Shown piece after piece: positions 27,459 to 35,744 of a stretch of 64,000 nt of DNA. Every line of letters begins with the position of its first letter. The stretch's first letter is position 1. The stretch comes from Bacteroidales bacterium UBA3824. GTDB taxonomy: Bacteria; Bacteroidota; Bacteroidia; Bacteroidales; UBA3824. The stretch covers positions 41,426 through 105,425 of the forward strand of contig DGIK01000210.1 in NCBI GenBank assembly GCA_002393195.1. The letters are read 5' to 3'. The notes under the pieces were generated by a model that saw only the letters and a list, made by a program, of their open reading frames with translations, was not told the DNA's origin and searched no databases. The position numbers and the translations under genes are program-made.

Positions 27459-29354
27459 ATGAAAATATTTGCGCTGATTGCAATCATAATATTCGCCTTC
27501 CACAACACCGCGTCCGCTGACAACGAGCAAAATTTTTATACGCTCAACCGCCACAACGGACTTAGCGACAATTGTATTTGGCAGTTGTTGCAACTTGGCG
27601 ACGGACGTATGGTAAGCGTAACGCCTCATTCTGTGGATATATTTGACGGTCAAGGGATTACAACCGTCGAGATAGATACATCGATGTATATGACAATTCC
27701 GCTTTACAACGGGGCGACGCATATTTTTGCCGACCCCAACCAATTATTGTGGATTAAGCAATGGCGGCATCTCTACTGCATCGACCTTAAAACCCTGTCG
27801 CAAAGGAAGTTTGACGATTGGGATTCTTACGATTTTTATATTGACGGCAACGGCGAGACGTGGCACTTGAAACCGGGCAAACTCTGCGCCGCAAACTCTG
27901 CAAGGATTCTCGACTTTTCTGATATTGACGGCATTTTGCAAGACGTGGTATCTTCTGACGGTCAAATATTTACATTTTGGGATTCGGGATTGTTGGCGGT
28001 TTTTGATGTTAACGGCAATTTTGCATACCAAACGGCGGCGTACAGCGGCGATTCCATTAGGCTTTACAATCAGACATCTTTGGTGGTCAGCGGTCCCGAC
28101 GCCAAACTCTATCAAGTGCGCACGGGCGAGGGCGGTTCTATTTTGATGAGTTTTGATGCTGATACTCATAATTGGCAACAGATATTGTCGGGCAGTTTTA
28201 TGATGCACACCCTGACGCTCACTCCGTCAAATTTTATTTACATCACGACTTCCGACGGCTACATAAAAATCGACGCCAAGACCCTTGAACGACAGCAATT
28301 TAGTACGCTTTTTCTGCCCGACGGCACTGCGCTCACCACTGGCATCAATACAGTCTGCAACGACCGCGAAGGCGGCATTTGGCTCGGCACTTACAACAAC
28401 GGGTTGCTGTATTCGTCGCCACTCAGCGGATTGTTTGACACACAACCGCTTGATATTGAGGTAGAACCAATCCTAACAACAGTTTATATGCACGGCCGCC
28501 CATTGCAGACCGGCGCGGAGTATGACGGCAGGGTTTTGATGGAATTTGCGCCGCCGTACATCGAAAAACTCGTTTTCAAACATTCCGAAAATTCGCCGGC
28601 GTTTCAGTTTTCAACAATGAACTACGTAAGACCGAGGGCGACATTTTACCGTTATCGTTTTTCGGGCGGCGACAATCAAGAACATATCATATCTGCCGAT
28701 TCGTCAGGGAATTTCGTCAACGACAAGGGCATTTTTTATTTTCCATTGGTTGCACTTTCGCCCGGAAGTTACACCCTCGAAGTCGCGGCGTCCACCAATC
28801 CCAACAACTGGCAAAACGCCAAAATCAAAACCATCACTTTCATAATAGAATCGCCGTGGTGGCACACCAAAATTGCATATCTGTTTTACGCGCTGTTGCT
28901 CACGGCAGTAGGCGTAGTTATAATCAAAAAAAGACATAAAAAAACGGAAGTGCCGAGCGCGGAAACCGTGCCCGAACCCGAACCAACGGCGCAGACACCC
29001 ACAACACAAGAACCAACAACACCCGAACCGTCGGCACAGGAAAAAGAGTTTATGGCGCGGGCTACATCGCTCGTGGAGCAGCATCTTTCTGATACTCAAT
29101 ACGGTGTGGAGCAACTCGCCGCCGACCTTTGCATGGAACGCACCGGACTTTACAAAAAACTCACGGCAATGATTCAGCAATCGCCCGTAGCCTTTATCCG
29201 CAGCATCCGCCTCCACCGCGCCGCCGCAATGATTGCCCAAAAAGAATGCAGTATCTCGGAAATTTCAGAGCGCACGGGTTTTGGGTCTGTGAGTTATTTC
29301 AGCAAATGTTTTCAAAAGGAGTTTGGGTGCAAGCCGTCGGAGTATGGAGGGTGA
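27459..29354 (+). CDS. Membrane-spanning AraC-family regulator with propeller/Y_Y_Y sensor, no kinase domain
   Basis: 631 residues from the ATG at 27459 (signal peptide cleavage near SADA). The periplasmic part contains two-component-regulator propeller blades (YTLNRHNGLSDNCIWQLLQL, DREGGIWLGTYNNGLLY) and a Y_Y_Y-like beta-sandwich (about 350-460). One membrane segment (about 467-487) is followed by a Pro/Thr/Glu-rich linker and an AraC HTH (about 535-631; LAADLCMERTGLYKKL, ISERTGFGSVSYFSKCF). This is the layout of a hybrid two-component sensor with the histidine kinase and receiver domains missing and a shorter propeller. It probably controls the divergent GH31 gene in response to a sugar. 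A GTG at 27435 could extend it by 8 residues. Confidence 0.9.
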   Translation: MKIFALIAIIIFAFHNTASADNEQNFYTLNRHNGLSDNCIWQLLQLGDGRMVSVTPHSVDIFDGQGITTVEIDTSMYMTIPLYNGATHIFADPNQLLWIKQWRHLYCIDLKTLSQRKFDDWDSYDFYIDGNGETWHLKPGKLCAANSARILDFSDIDGILQDVVSSDGQIFTFWDSGLLAVFDVNGNFAYQTAAYSGDSIRLYNQTSLVVSGPDAKLYQVRTGEGGSILMSFDADTHNWQQILSGSFMMHTLTLTPSNFIYITTSDGYIKIDAKTLERQQFSTLFLPDGTALTTGINTVCNDREGGIWLGTYNNGLLYSSPLSGLFDTQPLDIEVEPILTTVYMHGRPLQTGAEYDGRVLMEFAPPYIEKLVFKHSENSPAFQFSTMNYVRPRATFYRYRFSGGDNQEHIISADSSGNFVNDKGIFYFPLVALSPGSYTLEVAASTNPNNWQNAKIKTITFIIESPWWHTKIAYLFYALLLTAVGVVIIKKRHKKTEVPSAETVPEPEPTAQTPTTQEPTTPEPSAQEKEFMARATSLVEQHLSDTQYGVEQLAADLCMERTGLYKKLTAMIQQSPVAFIRSIRLHRAAAMIAQKECSISEISERTGFGSVSYFSKCFQKEFGCKPSEYGG

Positions 29355-29422
29355 GTCAATTTTGATTGACATTAATTGGTAGCCCTCACGGACTACCTTT
29401 GGATATGTCGCGCCGTTGGCGC
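29355..29422. other. Small hairpins between convergent genes
   Basis: GTCAAT-TTTG-ATTGAC (29355-29370) and GCGCC-GTT-GGCGC (29410-29422) are perfect short inverted repeats in the gap between the AraC-type gene and ubiX. Neither has a T-run, so terminator function is doubtful. Confidence 0.35.
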
Positions 29423-29438
29423 TTGTGGGGGAACGATA

Positions 29439-29987
29439 TTATTTTCCCCATCGACTTCCTTTGTGTTCCACCCCAACCAAATCCAAAATCCTAAACACCA
29501 CCGTATCCACAACTTCCTCAATATTAGAAGGTTTTGAGTAAAACGACGGAGTTGCCGGACAGACGATGCCGCCCGCCAACGTAACGGTTTCCATATTGCG
29601 GATATGAATGAGGCTGTAAGGCGTTTCGCGGACTACGAGGACGAAGCGGCGGCGTTCTTTCAATGCAACGTCGGCGGCACGTGTTATCAACGAATCCGAT
29701 ACGCCTCCCGCAATCCGCCCAAGCGTCCCCATCGAACACGGACACACCACCATAGCGTCGCCAAAATTGCTGCCCGATGCAAAGGGCGCGTTATAATCAT
29801 TGTCGGCATACAGCACAGCCTTGCCGCCGAGATTGATGCCGCCAATCTCCTCGCGGCAAATTTCGTCGGCATTGCGCGACATCACGACAGAGATTTTGGA
29901 TATTTTGGGGGATTCATTCAGGTAATCCAACAACCTCTGCGCATAGATGCCGCCGCTCGCCCCTGTTATGGCTAATATTACGTGCAT
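29439..29987 (-). CDS. ubiX: Flavin prenyltransferase UbiX
   Basis: 182 residues, the usual family length. The N-terminus MHVILAITGASGGIYAQRLL is the flavin-binding start; ADNDYNAPFASGSN, VVCPCSMGTLGRIAGGVSDS and LVVRETPYSLIHIRNM are characteristic. The enzyme prenylates FMN to make the cofactor of UbiD-type decarboxylases; no ubiD lies in this window. It follows dusB by 6 nt on the same strand and is probably co-transcribed with it. Confidence 0.95.
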   Translation of the reverse strand: MHVILAITGASGGIYAQRLLDYLNESPKISKISVVMSRNADEICREEIGGINLGGKAVLYADNDYNAPFASGSNFGDAMVVCPCSMGTLGRIAGGVSDSLITRAADVALKERRRFVLVVRETPYSLIHIRNMETVTLAGGIVCPATPSFYSKPSNIEEVVDTVVFRILDLVGVEHKGSRWGK

Positions 29988-29993
29988 TTTCGT

Positions 29994-30983
29994 TTAAAAA
30001 CCGCCACCGTAGGTGGCTTCTATCTCGTCCAACAACCCGAAAATTTCGTCGGTATCCATTGACGTTACCAACTTCATACGGTAGGTCTTGAAATCGGGTA
30101 ACGCCTTGAAATACTGCGAGTAATGACGGCGCATTTCCAATATGCCACGCTTGTCGCCCTTCCACTCCATAGATTTTGTGAGTTGGAGTTTTGCAAGGCG
30201 GACGCGCTCGTGTACGTCGGGTTCGGACGGCAGAACGCCGGTTTCCAAATATTCTTTCGTTGTCTTAAAAATCCACGGACAGCCCACCGCCGCGCGACCT
30301 ATCATTATTGCATCGATGCCGTAACTGTCTATCATCTGTTTGGCTTTCTGCGGCGAATCGACATCGCCGTTGCCAATGATTGGAATGTGCATACGCGGAT
30401 TGTTTTTCACTTCACCAATGAGCGTCCAATCTGCCTCGCCTTTGTACAATTGCATTCTCGTGCGGCCGTGAATGGCAAGAGCCTGTATGCCTGTATCTTG
30501 CAGACGCTCGGCAAGTGGGACGATTATCTTGGAATTGTCGTCCCAGCCAAGGCGTGTTTTCACGGTTACGGGGATTTCGGGGACGGCCTCCACCACACGG
30601 CGGGCAATCTCCACCATAAGGTCGGGCGTTTGCAAAAGTCCCGCGCCGTCGCCACGGGTTGCAATTTTTTTCACGGGGCAACCACAATTGATGTCGATGA
30701 TGTCGGGCTTCATTTCCGCCGCCATACGCGCCGCCTCCACCATGTGGTCGGGGTCGTGCCCATAAATCTGAATGCCAACGGGACGCTCGTAGTCCTCGAT
30801 GTGCATCTTCTTGACTGTCTTGTCGATATTGCGGATGAGAGCCTCGCTCGCAATAAACTCCGTGTACATCAAATCCGCGCCGTATTGCTTGCATATATAC
30901 CTGAAAGACACGTCGGTGACGTCCTCCATCGGGGCAAGTATCAGCGGGTAATGTGGTATCTCTATGTTTCCTATCTTGAACAT
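29994..30983 (-). CDS. dusB: tRNA-dihydrouridine synthase, DusB type
   Basis: 329 residues. LAPMEDVTDVSFR at the N-terminus, DINCGCPVKKI (catalytic Cys102), TVKTRLGWD, AIHGRTRMQLYKGEADW, IGNGDVDSPQKA and MIGRAAVGCPWIF are family hallmarks of FMN-dependent Dus enzymes that reduce uridine in the tRNA D-loop. The last 70 residues fit the helical tRNA-binding domain. First gene of a two-gene operon with ubiX. Confidence 0.96.
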   Translation of the reverse strand: MFKIGNIEIPHYPLILAPMEDVTDVSFRYICKQYGADLMYTEFIASEALIRNIDKTVKKMHIEDYERPVGIQIYGHDPDHMVEAARMAAEMKPDIIDINCGCPVKKIATRGDGAGLLQTPDLMVEIARRVVEAVPEIPVTVKTRLGWDDNSKIIVPLAERLQDTGIQALAIHGRTRMQLYKGEADWTLIGEVKNNPRMHIPIIGNGDVDSPQKAKQMIDSYGIDAIMIGRAAVGCPWIFKTTKEYLETGVLPSEPDVHERVRLAKLQLTKSMEWKGDKRGILEMRRHYSQYFKALPDFKTYRMKLVTSMDTDEIFGLLDEIEATYGGGF

Positions 30984-31018
30984 ATCTTGAAAATTTTGCG
31001 CAAAGTAACAAACTTTTT

Positions 31019-31049
31019 TTTGAAATGAAAAATCAAAGACTTAACTTTG
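31019..31049 (+). promoter_or_regulatory. Promoter of the MscS-type channel gene
   Basis: TTTG at 31019-31022 and TAACTTTG at 31042-31049, 19 nt apart, and 36 nt before the ATG at 31086. Confidence 0.65.
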
Positions 31050-31085
31050 CACCAAATTAGCAAACCAAACAAGAGTTAGACAAAA

Positions 31086-32765
31086 ATGACAGACTTTTTG
31101 ATAGAAATATTCAGCGAAATGTCGGATTACCTGATGGCGACATTCAGGGATTGGGGCTGGGACCCCGATACGGCAAAGCTCTTCAACAACATCATCAACT
31201 TCATCTTAATCGGCTGCGTAAGTGCGTTGAGTTGGGTGATTGCCAAGTTTATCATCATCAGGATTGTACACGAGATAGTTACGAGAACTGTCAACAAGTA
31301 CGACGACCTCCTCGTTACCCACAAGGTGGTGGAGCCGCTCAGCCAGATTTTTCCGGCTGCATACATCTACTACCTGATACAGTTTGCAGTGAGCGACCCC
31401 GAATGGGTGGACCGCATCAGGAGCCTGTGCTACTCATGGAATGTTTTCTCATTGATAATCATACTGTTCCGCGCCATTGATGCCGTTCATGACATACTCT
31501 CCGACATCCTCATGCAAAAGGGTCGCAAGACCAACATCCGTGGCTACGTGCAAGTAGCCAAGATAATCATCGGCCTCTTTGGCGGCTTCGGTATCATTTC
31601 AATTCTCATCGGTCAAAACCCGCTCTCGCTCTTCGGCGGTCTCGCCGGCATCTCGGCGTTATTGATGTTGGTGTTCAAGGATTCAATATCGGGCTTCGTG
31701 GCGAGCATACAGCTCACCTCGCTCGACATGGTGAAAATGAACGACTGGATTACAATGGCGGGACGCAACATCGAGGGCAACGTTGTAGAAATCACGCTCA
31801 ATACCATCAAGGTGAGAAACTTCGACAATTCTGTGGTAACAGTCCCGACTGCCAACCTGATGATGGAATCGTTCATCAATTGGAGCAACATGCAGGACAT
31901 GGAGGCTCGACGCATCAAGCGCACAATCATGATAGATGCCAATTCGGTGTCCATCGCCTCTCAGGAACTCATCAACCGCGCCAAAAACATCCCAATTATG
32001 ACCGAATACGTGGAACAGCGCGTCCAAGAAACCGCCGACCACAACGACAATCTCCAGGTATTTGGCAAGCAGGCGATTACCAACCTCGAACTATTCCGCA
32101 AGTACATCGAATTTTATATCCGCGCCAACTTCCAGGTATTCAAGAAGTTTAAACCCAAGACTATCACCATCACAAGTGAAGAAAAACCAGTCGCCAAGGA
32201 AGAAGGCATCGCAGCATTGGTGGCATCTGTTACCACCGCCAAAAACGACAAGACCGCCACTCTCGGAAAATCCTCCAAAACCTACACTCTCGAAGTATAT
32301 CCCGTGGACGACAAGGAAGATTTCATCAAACTGTTTGGCGAAGGGGCTGTGGAGTACCTCAAGGATTTCAAGGGGCACACCATCATCAAAGACATCGACA
32401 AATTCACCAAAGACTTCAAGGACGACCTCGTGGTGGACAAGAAGGACAAGAAGGTGTACTATCCCGTCAAGCGCACAAAGGCCATCACCTACATCAACAA
32501 CAAATTGAAACCGACGGAGGTAAAGACCCGCATAATCATCAAGGACGGCACTTTCGTAGAAAACGGACATTTGATGGTGCGACAAATGCAACAAACATCC
32601 ACCGGCATTCCTCTCGAGGTGTATTGCTTCACCAAAATCACCGAATGGGCAAGTTTTGAGAAGATACAGTCGGCATTCTTCGAGCATCTCTTTGCGGTCA
32701 TCAAAGAATTTGGACTCAGGACATACCAGCTGAGCCGCGACGAGGTGAGGGAAGCCGGCATGTAA
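31086..32765 (+). CDS. MscS-family mechanosensitive channel, YbdG-like, with enlarged cytoplasmic domain
   Basis: 559 residues. About five hydrophobic segments in the first 210 residues end in the pore helix GGLAGISALLMLVFKDSISG, followed by the MscS beta domain (MVKMNDWITMAGRNIEGNVV, TLNTIKVRNFDNSVVTVPTA), which fits the YbdG branch best. These channels open under membrane tension and release solutes during hypo-osmotic shock. The protein is about 140 residues longer than E. coli YbdG; the extra Lys-rich stretch (about 370-480) sits within the C-terminal cytoplasmic domain before KITEWASFEKIQS. Confidence 0.9.
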   Translation: MTDFLIEIFSEMSDYLMATFRDWGWDPDTAKLFNNIINFILIGCVSALSWVIAKFIIIRIVHEIVTRTVNKYDDLLVTHKVVEPLSQIFPAAYIYYLIQFAVSDPEWVDRIRSLCYSWNVFSLIIILFRAIDAVHDILSDILMQKGRKTNIRGYVQVAKIIIGLFGGFGIISILIGQNPLSLFGGLAGISALLMLVFKDSISGFVASIQLTSLDMVKMNDWITMAGRNIEGNVVEITLNTIKVRNFDNSVVTVPTANLMMESFINWSNMQDMEARRIKRTIMIDANSVSIASQELINRAKNIPIMTEYVEQRVQETADHNDNLQVFGKQAITNLELFRKYIEFYIRANFQVFKKFKPKTITITSEEKPVAKEEGIAALVASVTTAKNDKTATLGKSSKTYTLEVYPVDDKEDFIKLFGEGAVEYLKDFKGHTIIKDIDKFTKDFKDDLVVDKKDKKVYYPVKRTKAITYINNKLKPTEVKTRIIIKDGTFVENGHLMVRQMQQTSTGIPLEVYCFTKITEWASFEKIQSAFFEHLFAVIKEFGLRTYQLSRDEVREAGM

Positions 32766-32813
32766 AATTTTCATCAATTTTGCTACCGACTTTCTTATAT
32801 CCGCCAAAATTTG

Positions 32814-32821
32814 TATTTTTG
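32814..32821 (+). promoter_or_regulatory. Possible -7 box
   Basis: TATTTTTG, 37 nt before the ATG at 32859; no -33 element at proper spacing. Confidence 0.3.
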
Positions 32822-32858
32822 CAACTTGGAAAACGTGCATAAGTACGTGCAAAAAAAT

Positions 32859-35600
32859 ATGATCAAGGTTACAAGGATACTAATATTGATGCTGATAGTA
32901 TTGGCGGGTTCGTGCGAAGACGAGGTAGAAGTAGATTATGGCATACTCCTCGCCGTGCCGAGCGACGCCGGAGCCATCGTCAAGGCGTCCGACTTGTGCG
33001 AAATGTGCACCGTCCTGTCCGAAAATTCGCAGATATGGGCGCAGCTCAGCAAGTTCCCAAGGCTCCAAAACGCCGCCCAAGCCATCACCACATTAGACAC
33101 AATAGCAAGAAACCACAATTCGATACGGTCTATGCTGAAAGGCAAGAGCGCGATGGTCTCTTTCCTAAGGGAGGGACAAGGCAATACGTGCGCACTCTTC
33201 GGCGTCAAATTGGCAACGCCAGACTACAACACGCTGATGAGTTTCATCGACAATTACGTACACGGACTTGGATTGAAGATAAACAAAGACACATACAACA
33301 AGACCCCCATCTACGCAATAGTAAACCCTAAAAAAAACGGCGCCATAGTATTCTTCGCCACCTACACCCACGGATTTTTTTTGGCGAGCACATCGAAGCT
33401 CACATTGGAGCAAGGCATGAGGGACATCCACAGCCGCTCTACCAACATGCACGAAGACCAATCGCTCAAAAAACTCCTCTCCACTGCCGGCACCAACGTT
33501 ACTGCTGTGCTCATTTTCAATTACAAGAAACTGAGCGAAATGTTTGCAAACGACTTCAATAGAAACGCTCTCAACACCATCGCCAGCCACTCCAACTGGT
33601 CGGTACTCGACATCTCGGTAGAGAAACAGACCGCCACCTGCGCCGGCTACACCGATTGCAGCAAATCGTCGCAAACACTCGGCATCATCAAGTCGCAACA
33701 GCCCGTGCCAAATGCTTGCCACGAGTATCTGCCGTCTAAGACCACCTCATTCGTCTCTCTCGGCATCAGCGACATGCACACTTTTGAAAACGAATACAAA
33801 AATCACCTCCACGCGGCAGGTAAACACTCCGACTTCGAAACCAACAACGAGTACATCCGCAAAACATACGGCATCAATTTCGCCGACTTTCTATACACCA
33901 ACATCAAAGGCCGAATCACCGAATTTTCATGCACTTACAGTCTCGCGGGCAGGGCAAACGACCACTACATCATAGCCGAGCTACACGACGCCGGCAATTT
34001 TGAAAAACAGATGGCTTCACTCTGCAAAAAATACCGACAGCACGACAAAATCGCCGACAAGGACGGCGTAGTGCGCATCAACACTTCCAAAGGAAACTCA
34101 TACACCATTTACAAATTTCCAATCAAGCACACTTTCAATTCATACTTTGGCAAGATATTCAACGCAGAATCAGAATACATGATGATATACAACGACTTGG
34201 CTGTATTTGGCAAGTCGGCTAACTCGCTATACGAATACGCCAACAGCATCGACAACGGCAAGACCCTCGACAACAACTCCACTTACAAAACATTCTCCGA
34301 ATACGTTGGCGAAAAAAGCAACCTATATTACTACATAGACATCGCTTATTCGAAAAACGACATCTGCAAAATTCTCTCTCAAGACAACGCCGACGACATC
34401 TCGAAAAATTTTGCAAAACTCCACAACATACGCTCTCTCGCATTGCAATTCAGCTACAACAAGCAGAAAGACAATTTCTACACCAACGCCGCCCTCATGT
34501 ACAGCGCATACACAGAAGCCGAGAGATACATCTCGTGGATCGCCCAGACCGACACCACAATACGTGGCAAGCCTCAGATTGTGAGCCGCCACTACACCGA
34601 CGAAAAAGACATCATCGTACAAGACGAAACATTCAAGCTGTACCTTTTTGACAAGACGGGCAAACGCGAATTTTGCAAACTCATTGGCGAGCCCATCACA
34701 AGCCAGATATACCAGATAGACATATACGGCAACGGCAAAAAACAATACGTATTTGCCACCGAGCATTTCCTACACGCCATAGACCGCAACGGCAACTACC
34801 TCAACAACTTCCCCATAACGCTGCCAGCAAAAGTGGCTACGGAGATTTCTGTATTCGACTACGACGGCACACGCGACTACCGCATTTTTGTGCCGTGTAC
34901 CGACCGTTGCCTGTACGTATATACAAAGGAAGGTGTGCCGCTCGACACTTGGACGCCACTGCGCACCAACGAACCGTTGGTAACACCAGTGCAATTTTTC
35001 CGCATAGAAGACAACGACTACCTCATATTCGCCGACAATCTCAAGACATACATCGTAAACCGGCGCGGCGAAGTGCGCATCAACGTCACCAACAGCTTCA
35101 CAAAATCCCGCAACTCGCTATTCTACCTCGAGGCGGGCGAAGGCATCGAAACGAGGTTTGTAACGACCAATTCGGCGGGCGAAATCAAGTACATATACAC
35201 CGACGGCTCTTGCAAATCCAAGACATTCAAGAATTTCTCTGCCAACCATCATTTTGTGCTCAAAGACATAGACGGCAACGGCTCCAACGAATACATATTC
35301 ACCGACCAAGAATCGCTCCACGTATTCCGCGCCGACGGCTCCGAAGCGTTCTATTACGGCTTTGACGACAAGGTGGGCAAACCCAGCATATTCCAATTTT
35401 CGCGCAACGACGTCAGGATAGGCGTCACATGCAGGGCGCAGGGACAGATGTTCCTCTTTGACAACAAAGGCAAGCTGTGCAGCGGATTCCCATTGCAAGG
35501 CACCACCGACTATTCAATCTCCAAACTTGACAAAGACACCAAATTCAGCCTCCTCGCCGGCAACGCCGACAATTATCTGTACAACTACTTGATACAATAA
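32859..35600 (+). CDS. Large lipoprotein with C-terminal beta-propeller-like repeats, function unknown
   Basis: 913 residues from the ATG at 32859, where a lipoprotein signal begins (IVLAGSCEDE). The frame is open to 32811, but the added 16 residues are not signal-like. The N-terminal 500 residues are of mixed alpha/beta composition (LLAVPSDAGAIVKASDL, MLKGKSAMVSFL) and look somewhat like the DUF3352 class; this is tentative. From about 620 onward come blade-like repeats with YQIDIYGNGKKQYVFA, ISVFDYDGTRDYRIFV, VLKDIDGNGSNEYIFT, reminiscent of FG-GAP or PQQ-type propellers. It is attached to the membrane facing the periplasm or surface. A strong terminator follows. No functional call can be supported. 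Confidence 0.82.
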   Translation: MIKVTRILILMLIVLAGSCEDEVEVDYGILLAVPSDAGAIVKASDLCEMCTVLSENSQIWAQLSKFPRLQNAAQAITTLDTIARNHNSIRSMLKGKSAMVSFLREGQGNTCALFGVKLATPDYNTLMSFIDNYVHGLGLKINKDTYNKTPIYAIVNPKKNGAIVFFATYTHGFFLASTSKLTLEQGMRDIHSRSTNMHEDQSLKKLLSTAGTNVTAVLIFNYKKLSEMFANDFNRNALNTIASHSNWSVLDISVEKQTATCAGYTDCSKSSQTLGIIKSQQPVPNACHEYLPSKTTSFVSLGISDMHTFENEYKNHLHAAGKHSDFETNNEYIRKTYGINFADFLYTNIKGRITEFSCTYSLAGRANDHYIIAELHDAGNFEKQMASLCKKYRQHDKIADKDGVVRINTSKGNSYTIYKFPIKHTFNSYFGKIFNAESEYMMIYNDLAVFGKSANSLYEYANSIDNGKTLDNNSTYKTFSEYVGEKSNLYYYIDIAYSKNDICKILSQDNADDISKNFAKLHNIRSLALQFSYNKQKDNFYTNAALMYSAYTEAERYISWIAQTDTTIRGKPQIVSRHYTDEKDIIVQDETFKLYLFDKTGKREFCKLIGEPITSQIYQIDIYGNGKKQYVFATEHFLHAIDRNGNYLNNFPITLPAKVATEISVFDYDGTRDYRIFVPCTDRCLYVYTKEGVPLDTWTPLRTNEPLVTPVQFFRIEDNDYLIFADNLKTYIVNRRGEVRINVTNSFTKSRNSLFYLEAGEGIETRFVTTNSAGEIKYIYTDGSCKSKTFKNFSANHHFVLKDIDGNGSNEYIFTDQESLHVFRADGSEAFYYGFDDKVGKPSIFQFSRNDVRIGVTCRAQGQMFLFDNKGKLCSGFPLQGTTDYSISKLDKDTKFSLLAGNADNYLYNYLIQ

Positions 35601-35622
35601 ACATATATTCCCCAAAAAAAAT

Positions 35623-35657
35623 AAAGCCGCTTCGGATAAAGAATCCAAAGCGGCTTT
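35623..35657. terminator. Strong terminator between convergent genes
   Basis: AAAGCCGCTT pairs with AAGCGGCTTT (10 bp), extended inward by GGAT/ATCC. A-rich flank on the left and T-rich pairing arms make it usable from both sides; it serves the gene ending at 35600 and possibly the one ending at 35745. Confidence 0.85.
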
Positions 35658-35744
35658 AATCATTATTTGAGAATTATCCGCCAATAATTGCATTTCCATA
35701 ATTTCTTGGCGGAGAATTGTGCTTCTTAGAACAACGTGGTAACG

